Of a stretch of DNA of 64,000 nucleotides, positions 1 to 10,832 are shown in pieces. This DNA comes from Podospora pseudoanserina (Eukaryota; Ascomycota; Sordariomycetes; Sordariales; Podosporaceae): positions 4,030,001-4,094,000 of the forward strand of contig NC_085924.1 in assembly GCF_035222485.1 (NCBI RefSeq), read 5' to 3'. The notes beneath the pieces were generated by a model. The model searched no databases, was not told where the DNA came from, and saw nothing but the letters and a program-made list of their open reading frames with translations. Each line of letters starts with the position of its first letter. Position 1 is the first letter of the stretch. The translations under genes and the position numbers were made by a program.

Positions 1-568
1 CGTAACGCACGTGGGTCGTAGAGTCCCATCTCGCCTCGACCGGTTGCACCATCGCACCGTTGCCCAGAGCAGATACACGATCTACCGGTAACTTGCAGAT
101 GTTTCATCGGATTCAGGGGTAGGTATATCGGCCTGTACTCGACATACGGTAATCAGATGGGTTTTCACAGTGATGTATCCGGCGACAAGAAGATCAGAGG
201 TTCAGACCTGGGGATTGTTGAAACCGTGAGTTTCTTTGGAGCCTGCGGGATAACTCACAAGATACATCCAGTATCACGGGCTGGAAGTCCACTCTGCAAT
301 TCGCCATGTCGATGTTAGGCATTCGGTAAATATATGTTTGCACTTCGTACCTTACCTGAAAGTGCTTGGCAGGTATACGAGCTTTGAGCCCCCTTTCTAG
401 GCATCTGTATCGCCATCACCGAGAGAGGCAGATCCAGTTCTTGAAGAGGAATTGCTCCATACATGCCTGCATTTCCACTGCCTTAAGTGTTTGTCTAGGA
501 AAATGTTACAGAAGTTACCAACCGTATCCCGTGAAAGGCGAATTCGTGAGGCCATGGGCACACTCGAA
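1..568. other. Intergenic, no gene seen
   Basis: No supported coding region. Short open frames on the plus strand from about 366 are antisense to the 3' part of the pseudogene that ends at 569 and have no recognisable content. Confidence 0.5.
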
Positions 569-1747
569 TTATCCCGATGTCTTGTTCATGCTCTCAACGA
601 ACATCTCCAAGCGTTTCACTGTGGTAGTGATCTCGTCGATCTTGCCGCTGTATTCGTCTTGCACCCTCCTCCGCTCACTCTCCATCTCTTGCAAAGCCTC
701 TCCTATATTTCCAAGCCTTTACAAGATGCACTCCCCTGCCTCAACCCTCAAAAGACGTCCTTCTGCCCCTTGTGAGGCCTGTTCGGCAGCATCTTTCAAC
801 ACCAGCTGGGTGGTAGATATTAGATCCAAGACGTATTTGTTCCAAACTTGCCCCAATACCATTTCAGTACTCTTGGAGAAGTTAGCAAACAACGAGGACG
901 TGTTGAACGTCTCACTACTATCGATTGTGCGCCACGCAATTGTACCGTGACAGTGAAGCCGTAGCTTGTGCACCACAGCTCCGGCTTCAGCAGCACGTCG
1001 AAGTCTTTCCTGATCTTCACTTCACTGCTGTTCCAAACTTGCCAGCACTTCCCTCAGGTTGTTCAACGCGGTGGTAGGACTCTCCGGAAAATGCTGTAGC
1101 AGCTGACAGCATGCAATCGCGCCATGTGCGCATTCTATGTCCTTGAGACCTGTCGAAGAAAAGTCCGCGCGAGGATTTTGGTCTCACTCGTCGAATGCCG
1201 ACATCACGTCCTTGGTTTCTCCTTGAAGTATATGCATGATACCGTCCCAAAAGTCGATGTCGTACTGGGAGGGCAACCTCTGCTCCGCTGCAAGGTAGAC
1301 GCTGGTGATGAGGACTTCCACCTGGGAATTCGTATGTGGTCCTGGAGACTCAAAATAACTGCACTGCCAAGTGCTGAAGTCGGCGTGGTTTTGGATATCC
1401 TCCATGTAAGGCATCTCTTCATTCACAAAACCTGTGGCTTGGCGTCTGCATTCCCTTTCGCGCATCTTGCTAGGTGTCCGGTCGTAGATGTTCCAAGGTT
1501 TTGTCTCCAATTCAAAATGAAAGACGACCGGATGTGTACTGTGTATGTCGCGCTGAAGAAGAAAGTTCGTCACTGGCTCCATGCTATGCCGGTTAGAGAG
1601 TTGGTAATTGACTGCCGATCCGTTGAAACTCGTTTCACAAGTCACGAAAGTACCGATTTTGTACCCATATTCTAGGATATAAAAAAGCCCCAAAAGCTCC
1701 TTCACACGAAACCTCGTTACGTCCTTATGATCAATTTCCACATCCAT
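569..1747 (-). pseudogene. Broken conserved-looking gene with three in-frame stops
   Basis: A single minus-strand frame runs from an ATG at 1747 (context CACAATGG) to TAA at 569-571, about 392 codons. It is interrupted by TGA at 1184-1186, TGA at 1022-1024 and TAA at 719-721. The peptide reads sensibly across each stop: acidic, Leu/Glu-rich and probably helical near the C-terminus (for example EALQEMESERRRVQDEY). That is why I take it as one decayed gene rather than several small ones. At least the TAA could come from CAA by one C-to-T change, but the region is not AT-rich, so heavy RIP is not evident. I do not recognise the family. It lies just beyond the Fungal_N-E2 gene, so a link to fungal recognition genes is possible but unproven. 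Introns spanning some of the stops are the main alternative, though no good donor/acceptor pair restores the frame. Confidence 0.55.
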
Positions 1748-2674
1748 TGTGCGGTTCTATGCTGTGATGCTGAGCAGCGCGGAGCCGTCTGCGACAAGGA
1801 GTCAGTCATGAATCGAGGGACATATCAATAATGAAAACTAGAGAATGGTAAGCAGTTTCCAATAATAATGGAGCGACTTACGAATTCCACCGCTGAATGT
1901 TTCCGGGAGGTGCTGCGGCGCTGGATCTCGCACCAGTGACCGAAGGGTGGCACAGATGATTGAGGATACCGGGTCGCGTTGCAGATGTCAAGGAATCGAC
2001 GAATGAGGTAGGTAGGATAAATAGAGCGTGAACGGCAAGGTTTCTTTATGCTGGTGAGGTTGCGATGCCTGACGGCAGAAATTGAAGACGATCATGATGA
2101 TCGAGACTGCAAGATGTTTAGCTAAGGTTTGTGCTCGGATCTTGAGAAATATTCAAATTGTGGGGTTCAAATTAACAGGCAACCTGTTGCCTGAAGACTG
2201 GATAGAGAAGGAAAGAGCAAATACCCTTCAGCATCGCTCCTGCCTGCAAATAGCTCGTGGCTCGAATCTCCCCACTTTGCTCTTTCCTCAGCCTGATCAA
2301 ATCGCTGGAGCAACCAGGTAACTAGCTAGGTAAATAGACCGGAGACTTCAGTGTCTCAAGCGGGAGTGCACCTGATGGGAAGCTCATTTGTTTGACGCAG
2401 CATCTGCTACCGCAACATAATCACTTATTTTGTCAAGAATGGATTGACCTCCCCGTTCACACCGCTTTCGTGGCACATACTTATTTGAGGGTTGAGATCA
2501 TACATTCCTCATAGAACTGTCACAAGAGTAGAAGCTGAAGCCAGTCAGAGTGAATATGTCTTTTAATACGGTGTATTCTGCCAGCAAAATAGCATGAAGC
2601 ATATATAACTTCATGTCAAACTCGTATGTCTGCGGTTGAATATACATATACAAAGACAAAATGAAACTTTTAAT
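1748..2674. other. Intergenic, no gene seen
   Basis: Sequence upstream of the pseudogene and downstream of the Fungal_N-E2 gene, both on the minus strand. A short plus-strand open frame at 2082-2321 has no recognisable content. The last 150 bp are AT-rich and fit a 3' UTR for the gene ending at 2675. Confidence 0.5.
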
Positions 2675-4379
2675 CTATGCAGAAAAAGTCCCACTAGCAT
2701 ATCTCTTGGTCCATTGCCGAGCTGTAGCTAAATAGCTTTGTCGATCTGTCTCATAGACCCTGGCAATCTCCTCGTTCAGCGGGAAATCAATCCGCGGTTC
2801 TTGGAGTAATTGATGCAGCGTATCGACAACTTACAGAGTTAGCCTTGATGTCAAGTTCACGGAAGTAAGAGTTTCAGGACCTACTAATGGACAAAGTAGT
2901 GGTTGGGACCCATGGTATGCCCGTAACAGGAGGGTTGATATCTCCAGCCATTGTGATGTTCGGGTGGTAAATCCGCGTTAGAAACCTGACTTCTGGTGCC
3001 CTCATAGGGTAATCGATCGGGAAGCGCAGGCTGAAGATGAACACACCCCCAGCGTAGGGACTGTCGCGCTGGTTAGAAGTTAGTGGTTGTATTTTAGCTT
3101 GAGTCAAAACCCCAGCGTTCAACTTGCCGGCCCCACGATAGTCGCATCCAAATAACCCCTCTGAATACTCGTCAGTATAAACGTATTGAACAGTGCCTCA
3201 AGAAAGGTTTGTCTTTACCCAATTACCCCTCGGGGGGATTATTTCACAAAAGGCCGGGCTGCGTTTCGGGAAAGCTTCCAGCTCTTGTACAAGCCGTGGG
3301 TCAATCGCTATATCAGTTCTCGATGGCCTGGTAGGAGGGGCGGGCTTTCGAAGTTCAAGCGACCTGCTTGCAAGGCTTGTGAATCTTTCAACCTCTGGCT
3401 GCGTCAGTGGCAGGTTGACGACCGAGAGCGTTGACATTTTGGACAGTGTAATACCGGATAGTATCGACCATGCCCGCGATCTGGTGGTGTTGATGGTGCT
3501 GACCCCGTCTACAATTTCCCTTTCGTTTCGACGATATACCCAGGTTCGGAACAGAACAATTTCGAAGGCTCTTGATAGCTGGAACTCGGAGTCTGTCATG
3601 CCATCATCATCTTCGCTTTCATTGGTCGATGCCTGATCTGGAGGTGTGTTTAGTGGGAGGTCGGTGTTAATCACACCAGTCTTGGCCAGCTCAAGATCGG
3701 CAGTAGTCGGGTCCTGTCTGTCTCCGGGAGTTTGAAGAGCACTTGACGCATCATTCATGTCGAAAACCGCCGTGCTCATCTCCTCGAGCTCTGGTGACAA
3801 TTCCATGCCAGCCAATCTGTCAGCTAAGCCCTGGTTATCATCCAGTTCCTGTTCAAGATGATCACGGAGTGCACCGGCTTTCTGGCGTGCCTCAAGGTTA
3901 GTCACACTAATGGAGGCGGCTGTCAGCAGAGCTCTTAACCATAGAGGGCAGGTCACATGCCATTGGTATATCTGGAGCATCAGGGAGAGTGATGTCTTGT
4001 GTCGCTGAAGCTGAGTCAAAACTCGCAGGGCTGCAGTTTGCTGCCATCTCCAGCTCACAAGTTGCCATGTTGACAGCTTCTCTCGGTCACAAAGCGGCCG
4101 CACAATAGATTCGAGTTCAGAGAAGGTTATGACTGTACGGGTGAGAATAGCGACGAGGTCGCCAAGCTGTATAAGGGCTAGTCGGCTTGGGTCGAATCGT
4201 CGCGTTCGGTCAATGAATGATTGAAGATTGCAGAAGATGAGCCGGAGATCGTACACTTCATTCAGCAGGTCGGCGATGGATCTTGGCGCATCGGTTATAT
4301 CACCAAGGAGGCTCAACACTTTGGATGCGGCAGCAACTATGCCGACAATCGATGCTGTAATGCTAAGAGGGTCCGCCAT
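2675..4379 (-). CDS. Fungal_N (STAND-type N-terminal) domain fused to an E2-like UBC domain lacking the catalytic Cys
   Basis: Four-exon model, 510 aa: exons 3219-4379, 3128-3160, 2885-3068 and 2675-2829. Residues 1 to about 200 start [20 protein letters not shown], the classic opening of the fungal STAND/NLR-associated N-terminal helical domain. I chose this ATG over the one four codons upstream for that reason. A linker is followed by a helical segment (about 265-320) common in these proteins. From about residue 365 the protein is an E2 ubiquitin-conjugating fold: [11 protein letters not shown], then [16 protein letters not shown], the HPN tripeptide at IYHPNI, and a C-terminal helix [20 protein letters not shown]. 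Counted from HPN without gaps, the catalytic Cys position is Asn443. Intron 1 (3161-3218) has CTGAC and CAG. Intron 2 (3069-3127) fits only as GCAAGT...CAG. Intron 3 is 2830-2884. The joined frame aligns with E2 proteins without gaps, so separate genes are unlikely. The fold is seen; the function, perhaps a ubiquitin-binding or inactive E2-like effector, is inferred. Confidence 0.8.
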
Positions 4380-5534
4380 CTTATGACACAAAACATTGCG
4401 ATATGAGATGATGGGGAAAGACGATGCGGGGTAAACACAGGTGAAGGAGCTTCAGTAAGGCAGTCAAACCTCAGAACCTGGTTGGGGCTGAGCACTTGGC
4501 CACTGGGACTGGCCCAACCAAACCTGGGCCGTCAACAAGTCACATACCTTACCTTACTTAACACATCAGAACTCCCATTTTCCCCCTCCACCTTCACACA
4601 AGTAGTCCAAACAACTCCTGCATTCCCCTAGCACCATCTCTCCCTTCTCAACCCCCAGCACCTACACACAACCGGTAGTCCACACGCCTGATCTTTGAGT
4701 ATCACGTCAACGACTCCTCAAAGAGCATTTGTCTCATACAGCATGTTCCACCGACGTATCAGAAGCGTGCTCCTCTTTCCTACCAACATGCCACCAGAGC
4801 CCTGTCCCTCCCTCCCCTCTCACTGCACCCAGCCACGAAAACATCCCTTTCCAGTCCCATGCCATTCTTCCACATCCACCCATAACAACGGCCATACGGT
4901 ACCGCTCGCTAACGATTTCAGCAAGAAACGGGAACCCAGCAAAAGGTATTTTCCTGCCTCGCTCACCTATAACAGGGTATATTCTGTGCGTGTTCGAAAT
5001 GTTCATATCAAACTCAGGTGAATAACAAACTGTGTTGACATATTCTCTGGCACCATCACATAACGTGAAGTTGCACTCAAGGCAGAGGCATCACCTGCCC
5101 CCAAAAAGTGTTGAGATTTATTTTTGACCCTTTTCAATCACCCCCCTCCCCACCTATTCCTCGTTTGAAAATATGGCAATATGTTAATAAATCGTTATTC
5201 AGCCCCCTCCCTTCCGCTATCACTCTACCAAAACCCAACCTCTCAGTCTAAACAACCAACCCCTAACAATACCCCAAAAACTCTCATCCCATATAGTAAT
5301 GCTACCCCCCCACCCCCCCCTCCAACCCCCAATTCACTCATCTATGTGATACACAAAACACCCCACCTTCTTTTTCTTCCATTCCTTTTATTCTTCCAAT
5401 GCCGAACCAGAAAATAATAATAACAATACTCAATAATCTTTATATCTCTTCCATCATAAACACAAAGACAAGAATATTCAATCCATATCATACAACCAAC
5501 GCGCTCTTCTCTCTCATGTCTGTCAAAAGAACCA
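4380..5534. other. Intergenic: promoter of the Fungal_N-E2 gene and 3' flank of swr1
   Basis: Both flanking genes are on the minus strand. The part near 4380-4700 is C/T-rich on the plus strand; 5100-5530 is AC-rich with C runs and fits the swr1 3' UTR. Short open frames on both strands (for example 4695-5021) look random. Confidence 0.5.
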
Positions 5535-8500
5535 CTACCTCTTCCTTGTATCCTTCCCCTTCTTCTTACTCTTCTTCTTATCCTTTGGCAGATCCAACGG
5601 CGTCCCTTCCAGCGCAGCCGTCATAAACTTGAGCATATAATCGTCAATAGTCTGTATCCTCCCCCCCCAAGCATTGTATTCGACCTCCTTTTCTTCCACT
5701 TCCGCAACCTCGCCATCATCAGCAGACTCAGAAAACAGCCCAAGACCAGACGGCTTCGTCGTTGCTGATGTCGGTGGCTCCGTCCCTTCACGCGGTGTAC
5801 CATTCCTTGCACTCGACACCCCAGAAGGCTGCTGCTCCGAAAAGTCAGCCTCATCTTCCTGGATTTCCTTCTCGGCCACCCTCGCTGCAGCGACATCCTC
5901 CTTGTCTTCTGCCTGCTCGAGTACACGGCCGACGTTGCGCGGGTTGGTGCTCTCCACGCCGCCAAGGACCCTATCCATGGCGGCGTTGGCGGCAACGTCG
6001 TTTTCGTTGGCACAAATCTCTCCGCTTGTGGTGATGACGTCGCGAACAGAGATCTTGTTGAAGTAATCCGTGGTGAACTCGCCCTCTTGAATGACAACGT
6101 CGTCGAGCATTTGCTTCTGGCTGGCTTTGCGGAGGATGTTGGCTTCGATGGTGTGTTCGCTAACAAGACGGTAAATATGCACATCGCGGGTCTGACCGAT
6201 ACGATGAGCTCGATCTTGACATTGTTTGTCCATGGCCGGGTTCCAGTCTTGGTCATAGAAGATGACTGTGTCGGCACCCGTCAAATTGATACCAAGACCG
6301 CCTGAACGGGTTGAAAGAATGAAGCAAGTGATTCGAGTGTCGTGGTTGAAGCGGTCCGTCAAAATTTGACGCTGTTCAACCTTTGTTGCACCATCAAGAC
6401 GCAGATATTTGTGGCCATGAATGTTGAGGAACTGCTCTAGAATGTCGAGAACCTTTGTCATTTGGGTAAAGATGAGTGCACGGTGACCGCCGGCATGCAA
6501 CCTGCGCAGGAGCTTGTCCAACGCTTGGAGCTTGCCGCAGTCGTACTGGAGGAGACGCTTATCGGGGAACTGGATGCTGAGGCGCATTCGGGCTTCGTGC
6601 CAAGGATCAACAGGCCGCTCTTTGGGCATGTAGGGAGCATACTTGACTGGTGCTGAAAGCCTCATATCTGCCTCCTGGAATGCTTGGATGCCCTTTTCCC
6701 CAAGTAGGAACCTGTTCAAATCACCAGTGACCACTGCCGGGGTGACACATGCAAACTTGGTGATGGTCGTCTCCATCGACTCTGCTCGTTGTTGAAGAGT
6801 AGGGATTGCACTGTGCAAGAAGTGCAGATCCTCTTCAAACCAGCTCATGATCTTTTGAGGGAGTTTTGGTCGCTGCTTGTATGGTCGACGATGAGTGTCG
6901 AGCGTTAGCATCTCGACAAGACGCTTCCCGTAAATGGGACGTTGTTGACGACGGAGGGCGTTCAGATAGACGCAATGCTGAAGCTCTTCAAACCGACCCC
7001 ACCGGGCGGCGCTCTCAAGATACACAATATTTGACTTGACAGATGCTGGATCCAGGTTATGGTAGGCGTTGTTGGCCCGAATCTTTTGCGCATCTCTCAG
7101 ATCGGGAAAGATACGGAGCGCGCTAAGCTGAGCGATGCGATCGGCATGGGACGTGGACATGTCCTCGTACTGTGTTGGGATCATGTTGAGGAAGCTGAGG
7201 CTCACTGTGCTCATCAGCTTCTCGGCCAACAACTTCTTCCTGACAATACGCTCGTTGATCTCGTAATCAGCTGCAACAGAACGTTGCATGCGGAACGAAG
7301 TCATGATAGGGCGATCAACGAAGAGATCCGGATGGTTGCAGACCTTCCTCAGTTGCATCAGACAGTTAATGATAGACATGTAGTTGCCAGATGACAAGGT
7401 CTCACGGGTGTCAGCCCGGGACAAGAAGCCATCGTAGAGTTCTCTCTGGCGTTTGGAAAGACGACAGAACTCGACATGCTCGTACTTGGCCGGCATCTGT
7501 TTCTCGACATCGGCCTTCAGACGGCGGAGGAGGTATGGTCGAAGGACCTTGTGGAGCTTGGAGATGATAGCCCGTGCTTCATCATCCAGTTGCTCTCGTC
7601 CGCTCTCAAGAATTTGTGATTCTGGCCTAGAGAACCAATTATGAAACTCCCTGAGATCAACGAAGCCTCCCTCGCCATTTTCGGGGGGGGCAAGAAAGTA
7701 AAGAAGTGACCAGAGCTCTGTCAGGTTGTTTTGCAGAGGGGTACCCGTCAGGAGCAAACGAGCCTGCGTGTTGAAGCCAAGCAGTGTTTGCCACCGCTGA
7801 GATTTGAAGTTCTTGATGTTGTGAGCCTCGTCGAGAATCATGTAATGCCATCGCCTGCGCCGGAACACCTGTTGGTCTTGGAGCACCATTTGGTATGATG
7901 TGATGCAAACGTTCCACACGTCATCATTGGTCCACCCCTGTCGTTTTCTCTTGCGCTCTTCTTGGTTACCATAGTAGGTGAGAATTTTGAAGCCAGGACA
8001 CCACTTCTTGAACTCCATCTCCCAGTTGAGCATGACACTTGTTGGGACAATGACGAGATGTGGACCCCACACTTCGTGATGGCATGCCAGATGCGCCAGC
8101 AACGCGATGGTCTGGATGGTCTTGCCCAGGCCCATTTCATCGGCGAGAATTCCGTTGGTGTTGTTGGCATATAGGGCTGCCAGCCAATCCAGCCCGTGAT
8201 GTTGATACTCACGCAGCGTTCCACGAAGCAGAAAGGGTATTTCTGTCTTTGGGGCATCTTGCTGTGGAGTGAGCTCTCTGCTGTCAGATTTTGCGGCATT
8301 GAGCTGTGATGTCGATACAGGCGTTTCTGCGTCAGTTGGTTTGGTGTCGTTGGATGTCCTTGGCGATTGGCTTCTAGATACACTGTGGGCATTGGTCATT
8401 GGCTCCGTCTCGGGGCTATGGTGATGGTTGGCTGCCATGGACTGGGCATCGAGGGCTTCGTCTACTATAGGTGCGTCTACCATCGACACATCGACATCAT

Positions 8501-10832
8501 GCTCTGATTTGACCCTGGTGGCAACTGGCCGTGCTTGGCTGGCGAAGGTACGAGCTTCATCAACGGGCTGTACATCAACTGGTGGAGGTATTGGAGACAC
8601 TGACGCTGTAGACTTAGTGGCGGACACGTCGACTTGTGGTGGTGGATGTTCAGCAGTGGCAGTTGCTGTCGCAGACTGGGGATTCTCTACCAGAACCTCT
8701 GCCAACACACCACTCATTGGTTCGCCTGCTTCAGCAGCTGTTGAAATCGACTCAGATGCTGACTCTTTCAGATCTGGCATCACAGAATCCCCTTCCTCCG
8801 TTGGCGCGGGGGCATCTGAAGGATCAACGTCGGCCATCTCTACATCTCCATCGCCTTCAGCTGAGGGTTCCTCAGGCGCAGCCTCCACCTCAAGTTTCTT
8901 CAACTCAGACTTTTTGAAGAACAAGGATAGCAGCCCAGCAGGTTCGTCATCCGACTCCTCACTGCCTTCGTCTTCTTCTTCCTCCTCACTTGAGCCAAGG
9001 TCGTCATCCATGTCTACCGATTCATCGCTGGTGTCCATATCAGTTGGACCACCATGTGGAGTGTCGGCCGGCGTTGTGCCCATGTCTGGTTTCGAATCAT
9101 CGACCTCCTTTGACTCCAACACCGGTAGGTTGGCGTATTTCTCACGTAGTTGGTCTTGCGTCAAGCCTTCATCGGACAGAACAGATTCCTTATCATCATC
9201 ATCTTCCGACGACGACATGTTGCTCTCATCATCAGCCTCTGAACCCTTATCAGACTCAGAAACATCAGAGATGTCCTCTTCGTCATCCATATCCGAGTCC
9301 ATATCTTCGTCATCATCGTCGTCCTCGCCTGACATTTCCTCAGCATCGTACTGTGTTTGCCTGGCTTGCAGCTTTTGTTCCGACAAATTGACTGCTTGGT
9401 TCAGCGCAGCCTTGACGCGTCGCTGCTCCTCAGCCTCCCATTCCACAAGCCGTCGACGGTTGACCTCTACCCTGACGTTCTCCCATGTCCCCACTATTGC
9501 CTTCCCAACTTGCCTCCACCGTGCCTTGCTCTTCTCTCGCTCCTCAAACTCAATCTCTTCAGCTGTCTTGGGTTGCGGATTTCGCCGCCTCCATTCAGCC
9601 TCGCATGCAAGGGCTATCCTCTTTGCTGTGGCACGATGTCGCTGCTGCTCATTAAGCATCAACTTACGAAAGTTGCTCATAGCCCTTGTAAGGTGATCCA
9701 GATGTGCCCATTGCCGTGGTGGTTCCTCCTCCGCTTCTGGCTCGAATACCGAACATCTCTCCTCTGCCAGCAACCCGCCTGGTTCTACCTCCTTCTCGAC
9801 CCGCAAAATGATGGAGGCATCCTCTTGCACGAGCTTATCAGTGTATCGAGGACCATCTTCGGCGGTGATCAAAAGCCCTCCCTCTTCCACAGGAATATTG
9901 GCTGCTCGCACGACGTACTCTTCGAAAGACGGGCCGAGCTTTGGTCGTAGATTTGCTTGGTCCCGATGGACCAAAGGTAGCTCTGTCAGGGGTGGGCGGC
10001 GGAGTTTGATACGGGGGGTGAATCGGATAGCGGCTGGGGAGGTACTGTCATCGTCATCGTCATTATCTTTAAGGCGACGCGTGGAGCGGCGCGTGCCAAG
10101 TGATTGCCTCGTAGGCGTGGTGGGTCGCCTTGGGGATGTGGATCGTCGACGACTTCGTGCACTCGATCGGACTTCCTGGGTCATCGATTTCCGGGGTGGA
10201 GGTTTGGACATGGAAGCCTTGGATGCTGCGTGTTTGCTGGAGGGTATCGGACGCTTCGATGCGCCTCCCGAAGCGGGGGTTGAGCTGTTTGCACTTGCAG
10301 AACCATTAGCTTGCCCACGCCCTCTTCGAGGAGGACTGGCTTGATTATTTCCCCGTGGCGTTCGCTTGTCCTGCTCCAGATTCACGAGGTTGATGCGCCC
10401 CGATTTGCGACGGCCATCCTCTGCTATCAACCTGGTTGGCCCTTCGGCCTCAACCTTCTTCCATGGCGGGGATTCGACCTTGGGCTTCCTGATGGTATTA
10501 TTTGGGGTCGTATCTCGGACTCGTCGACGTTTGGCAGGTGGCTCATCATCGGTGGACGGGGTGTCGTGGGCATGGTCGATGCCGTTGCTTTTCGGAGCCT
10601 GGTTGATGGCATTTTGTTTTATCTGATCGAGCTTGGCCAGGACCTGTTCATCATCCTCGAATTCACTAATTTCGCTGGATGAATCCTTCGTCTCTGGGGG
10701 TTCGAGGTCGAGGTCGACGGTCTCGGGATGGCTGGTGAATGATGGTTCGGCATGGTGGTGGTGGCCATTGTTGTCGCCGTTAGTGGCAGGCGGAAGAGCG
10801 TGTGTTGGGCTCGGCGACGCGATCTCTGTCAT
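5535..10832 (-). CDS. swr1: Swr1, ATPase of the SWR1 H2A.Z-exchange complex
   Basis: Intronless frame of 1765 aa, somewhat longer than yeast Swr1. Swr1 is the Snf2-family motor that replaces nucleosomal H2A-H2B with H2A.Z-H2B in the nucleus. The order is: a basic, disordered N-terminus (1-280, SPR/TPR-rich); an HSA domain (about 373-455, RQWAHLDHLTRAMSNF) that binds actin/Arp4; a long acidic stretch (about 500-650) like the H2A.Z-binding region; then the split ATPase. Walker A DEMGLGKT is at 898-905 and DEAH at 1001-1004, with the LLTGTPLQNN motif after it. An insertion of a few hundred residues separates the lobes, typical of the Swr1/Ino80 class. Lobe 2 (about 1420-1575) has LRLDGAT, STRSGGLGINLTGADTVIFY and QCQDRAHRIGQ. 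The opening TLREYQHHGLDWLAALY favours Swr1 over Ino80. The C-terminus is a Lys-rich tail. It is transcribed divergently from the complex I gene at 11391. Confidence 0.95.
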   Translation of the reverse strand: MTEIASPSPTHALPPATNGDNNGHHHHAEPSFTSHPETVDLDLEPPETKDSSSEISEFEDDEQVLAKLDQIKQNAINQAPKSNGIDHAHDTPSTDDEPPAKRRRVRDTTPNNTIRKPKVESPPWKKVEAEGPTRLIAEDGRRKSGRINLVNLEQDKRTPRGNNQASPPRRGRGQANGSASANSSTPASGGASKRPIPSSKHAASKASMSKPPPRKSMTQEVRSSARSRRRSTSPRRPTTPTRQSLGTRRSTRRLKDNDDDDDSTSPAAIRFTPRIKLRRPPLTELPLVHRDQANLRPKLGPSFEEYVVRAANIPVEEGGLLITAEDGPRYTDKLVQEDASIILRVEKEVEPGGLLAEERCSVFEPEAEEEPPRQWAHLDHLTRAMSNFRKLMLNEQQRHRATAKRIALACEAEWRRRNPQPKTAEEIEFEEREKSKARWRQVGKAIVGTWENVRVEVNRRRLVEWEAEEQRRVKAALNQAVNLSEQKLQARQTQYDAEEMSGEDDDDDEDMDSDMDDEEDISDVSESDKGSEADDESNMSSSEDDDDKESVLSDEGLTQDQLREKYANLPVLESKEVDDSKPDMGTTPADTPHGGPTDMDTSDESVDMDDDLGSSEEEEEDEGSEESDDEPAGLLSLFFKKSELKKLEVEAAPEEPSAEGDGDVEMADVDPSDAPAPTEEGDSVMPDLKESASESISTAAEAGEPMSGVLAEVLVENPQSATATATAEHPPPQVDVSATKSTASVSPIPPPVDVQPVDEARTFASQARPVATRVKSEHDVDVSMVDAPIVDEALDAQSMAANHHHSPETEPMTNAHSVSRSQSPRTSNDTKPTDAETPVSTSQLNAAKSDSRELTPQQDAPKTEIPFLLRGTLREYQHHGLDWLAALYANNTNGILADEMGLGKTIQTIALLAHLACHHEVWGPHLVIVPTSVMLNWEMEFKKWCPGFKILTYYGNQEERKRKRQGWTNDDVWNVCITSYQMVLQDQQVFRRRRWHYMILDEAHNIKNFKSQRWQTLLGFNTQARLLLTGTPLQNNLTELWSLLYFLAPPENGEGGFVDLREFHNWFSRPESQILESGREQLDDEARAIISKLHKVLRPYLLRRLKADVEKQMPAKYEHVEFCRLSKRQRELYDGFLSRADTRETLSSGNYMSIINCLMQLRKVCNHPDLFVDRPIMTSFRMQRSVAADYEINERIVRKKLLAEKLMSTVSLSFLNMIPTQYEDMSTSHADRIAQLSALRIFPDLRDAQKIRANNAYHNLDPASVKSNIVYLESAARWGRFEELQHCVYLNALRRQQRPIYGKRLVEMLTLDTHRRPYKQRPKLPQKIMSWFEEDLHFLHSAIPTLQQRAESMETTITKFACVTPAVVTGDLNRFLLGEKGIQAFQEADMRLSAPVKYAPYMPKERPVDPWHEARMRLSIQFPDKRLLQYDCGKLQALDKLLRRLHAGGHRALIFTQMTKVLDILEQFLNIHGHKYLRLDGATKVEQRQILTDRFNHDTRITCFILSTRSGGLGINLTGADTVIFYDQDWNPAMDKQCQDRAHRIGQTRDVHIYRLVSEHTIEANILRKASQKQMLDDVVIQEGEFTTDYFNKISVRDVITTSGEICANENDVAANAAMDRVLGGVESTNPRNVGRVLEQAEDKEDVAAARVAEKEIQEDEADFSEQQPSGVSSARNGTPREGTEPPTSATTKPSGLGLFSESADDGEVAEVEEKEVEYNAWGGRIQTIDDYMLKFMTAALEGTPLDLPKDKKKSKKKGKDTRKR

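Noticed and set aside
2675-3122. E2-like region as a separate gene
   Set aside because: The upstream gene's last exon already codes the first E2 helix ([11 protein letters not shown]), and three introns join the whole in one frame.
8428-9696. 422-codon Ser-rich open frame on the plus strand
   Set aside because: It is the antisense of the acidic Glu/Asp region of swr1; Ser codons mirror GAA/GAT codons. No independent coding signal.
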